Shown: positions 61,660 to 64,000 of the stretch, piece after piece | Numbering within the stretch: position 1 is the stretch's first letter | How the letters are laid out: every line of letters starts with the position of its first letter | DNA from: Eonycteris spelaea | Lineage: Eukaryota > Chordata > Mammalia > Chiroptera > Pteropodidae | Assembly: GCA_003508835.1 (NCBI GenBank) | Contig: PUFA01000057.1 | Location: 10,242,501-10,306,500 of the forward strand | Reading direction: 5' to 3' | DNA: 64,000 bases | The notes under the pieces: generated by a model | Told to the model about the DNA's origin: nothing | The model's input: only the letters and a program-made list of their open reading frames with translations | The model's database searches: none | Translations under genes and position numbers: made by a program

Positions 61660-63200
61660 CTTGGGAAAAGGTACTGACCACATTCTATGAGCTAGACACT
61701 GCTTCTAAAATTCACCATTTCTTTGCTATTGTAAGGTTATCTTTTCGTGAGCAGAGATAGCTGGTAAGCAATAAAAATAAGAAATAGTGAATTTTAGTGG
61801 ACACTCAAAGCCAATGGGTGCTATGGAAATAAAAAGAGAAGAGGGAATGAGAGAGGTATGGGCAAAGGGACTACCACTGTAAATTTGGTGTTTTCATTAA
61901 AAAAATTGATATTGAAGCAACAACATGGAAGAGGTGAAGATGCTGGGAAAAGAGCATTCCAGATGGACTAGAGGCTGGTGGTACTGGAGCAGATGAAGGG
62001 ATGAGGGGAAAATGGTCTCAGGAGGATAATGGAGCTGAGCATACAGGAATTTCTACTTTAATCTCAGTGAGATAGGAATGTCATTGGTAAGTGTGGAAGT
62101 GGGGTGTGTCTTAAATCACCTTACATTTTCAGAGGATGACTGCCTGCATTATTGAAAATAGACTGTAGACGGGCAAGGACAAAAACAAGGGAACCAGTGA
62201 GGATGTTCCTGTAATAATGCAGGAACAAAGTAATGGTGTAGCACATTGGAAATACTGGGGATAGTAGGCAGTGGCAGGATTCTATATGTACTTTTGAGGT
62301 TGCACTAACAGGATGTCTTGATGCGTTGAATACGTGAGGCATAAAAAAAGTAAAGGATGCCCAGCTTTTGACCTAAACACCTAGAAAGATGTAACTATTG
62401 AACACCCACTTTTTGTACCAGACAGAATATGCATGAAATGTGGAAATCCAAATGCCTCCTGAGCTGAAAGAGACCAAGCAAAGTGGCTAGAAAGACACAT
62501 GTAAGTGAAAACACACAGCACTTCGTGTGATCGTACCAGTGTGAAAACAGAGAATGACCTCTCTAATGTGTCTGTCAGGGGCAGGCAACTGAGGTTTCAA
62601 CTAGGTTATTTGAGGATGTATAAAAATTCACCAGATCAAAATAACTAAAAAGGCATTGTAAGATCAAGAAATAGCATGTGCAATGCCCAGTGTTGACAAG
62701 GAAGGTAAGTTATTTGGAAACTTTCAAGTAGAGCATAAATGGTGGTGTGACCTTTGGAGGAAGCCTATTGTGAAAAGAGAATCAGAATGCGGCCTGCTCA
62801 CAAGAATGTGTGCACAGCTAAGGAGCTTGGGCCTTCTGCGCAGTGGTAAGCAATCATATTTCTGGGTAGGACAGTACATGATCAATTTGTGTTTTTAAAG
62901 AATAAGTCATATAACTATGAATAATTGACTGGAGAGTGGATAAATTAAAAATATAGAGAGGAGTTAGGAAGCTATTAAAATTGCCCAAGGTTTTGCTGAC
63001 AATTGAGAGTAAAAGAAGGACTGTTTGAAAAGATTTTTGGGTTTGATTCATAAGAATTGGTGACCAACTGAAAGATAGGCTTTCCAGTATGGAAGAAAGA
63101 GAATAAAAACAATCCTCTGGTTTCTGGTTTGGGAGCTATTGGGATATTGTCATTAATCAAGATGGGAAAAACAGAAGGGAGAGAAAAATTTTTCAAGTAT
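61660..63200 (+). repeat. Long copy of the ancient dispersed repeat
   Basis: Text follows the old repeat over about 1.5 kb: 'cattctatgagctagacact', 'aagagcattccagatggact', 'cagtgagataggaatgtcat', 'aaaatagactgtagacgggc', 'gaaccagtgaggatgttcct', 'ttgaggttgcactaacagga' and 'gggatattgtcattaatcaa'. It is the most complete of the copies in this window. Sections between these words are strongly decayed, and no coding frame is kept. Confidence 0.6.
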
Positions 63201-64000
63201 GCAAAGTTTCTTCATTTGGGTTCCCCAAAAGCTAATTCTGAAAAAAGGATTCATTTGTAAGTAGTATATTTGTAAGGTCACTTTGCAAAAACATTATAGG
63301 TAAGTGGGGAAGCAAGATGAAGAAAGGAAGGCACAAACATAGAATTGTACAGGTTATTGTTGGGGTTGGGGAGCAACGTTGTCACCCCTGCTGGGCCCTC
63401 TGAGAGAAACAAAGAGCATGCATCAGAAATGTTCCACCCAGAGAGCTGGGCATTTACTCACAAATTATCAGGGAGCCATTGATTCCTGACTTCCTCTGAT
63501 TCAGAAGGCCTAAGAAAGCGTTCAGGCAGAAAGAAAGGTGTCTCTCAGGAAGAAGCTCTTGGTGCTTTGTGCAGGTCATTGGAAAGCCAAGTGTCAAGGG
63601 GATACATGTGGGACACTGACAACGACGCCTAAAAGGTGCCAGTTGAAACATATCTGCATGTGGAAATGCCACTATAGCCACAAAAATCACCAATATGAAG
63701 TTCTAAAGAGAAGCCAGGCAGGAGACAATGCTTTGGGGACTCCAATATATTTGGTTCATATTAGCATAAGCCTTTTCAAAGTGGTTTCTTTTCCAAATAT
63801 CCCTTCCAATGAAGACAGCTTCATTTGTAAGAGTTATTAGTGTGTGCCTCCTTTACCTCTCCCCAGCAGCAGCAACCAGGGTGAGGCTGGTGTGTCAACT
63901 CTCCACCCTTGATAAAATTCCACTCTACTGGACTAGAAGCCATGGGATTTTATTCCTGCCTCTTCTGAGAAGAGTATTTTTCTAAACTTTCATTTCTTAA
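63201..64000. other. Unassigned DNA to the window end
   Basis: The start may be decayed continuation of the preceding repeat. A 100-codon plus frame (63538-63840) has no known domain. No gene seen. Confidence 0.45.

Noticed and set aside
1..64000. CRISPR array, operons, phage or plasmid genes
   Set aside because: There are no spaced direct repeats with unique spacers and no dense coding. All large-scale features are those of mammalian intergenic DNA.

Overview
This window looks like nuclear DNA from a placental mammal, in a stretch with no gene. I find no intact multi-exon gene, no CpG-island promoter and no tRNA, rRNA or CRISPR locus. It is AT-rich and CpG-poor, and is built from layers of transposon fossils, microsatellites and unique sequence. 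The L1 families (3' ends such as 'ttaaccaatgtcacc' and 'tataattgaaaaataaa', and a long GC-rich 5'UTR) look Laurasiatherian to me. I recall the 'ttaaccaatgtcacc' type from bats, and I saw no young tRNA- or 7SL-derived SINE. A bat, perhaps a megabat, is my best guess, but this is inference from memory.

Layout. 1-7.7 kb: mostly unassigned DNA with an ancient dispersed repeat, a CA microsatellite and a hAT-Charlie remnant. 7.7-17.6 kb: one near full-length but dead L1, interrupted by a 438-bp solo LTR and by an antisense L1 lacking most of ORF2. 17.6-33 kb: unassigned DNA with two LTR-like elements, a ~780-bp G-poor CA-rich tract, MIR and MER5 fossils and a CA/CG tract likely to favour Z-DNA. 33.6 kb: a 5S rRNA-derived retrosequence on the minus strand. 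35.6-36.2 kb: repeat-free DNA with a near-perfect HNF1-type palindrome, a candidate regulatory element. 37-45 kb: old L1 and MER fossils, then a second internally deleted L1 (41.2-44.5 kb) with 15-bp target-site duplications, next to a MaLR LTR. 45-57 kb: MIRs, a cluster of CCAAT boxes spaced 24 bp apart (50.2-50.45 kb) and a 5'-truncated L1. 57-64 kb: unique DNA with two microsatellites, an inverted pair of DNA-transposon fossils, a UBL3 processed pseudogene (minus strand, 61.15-61.5 kb) and a long ancient repeat.

Nothing here works as a gene set. The one recognisable cellular protein sequence is the UBL3 retrocopy, which has lost its ATG and carries a 1-base frameshift. What can be read is mostly insertion history: nested retrotransposons with visible target-site duplications, and two L1s that lost the reverse-transcriptase core but kept ORF1 and the 3' end. 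Repeat family names are assigned from memory of consensus sequences and should be read as family-level calls.
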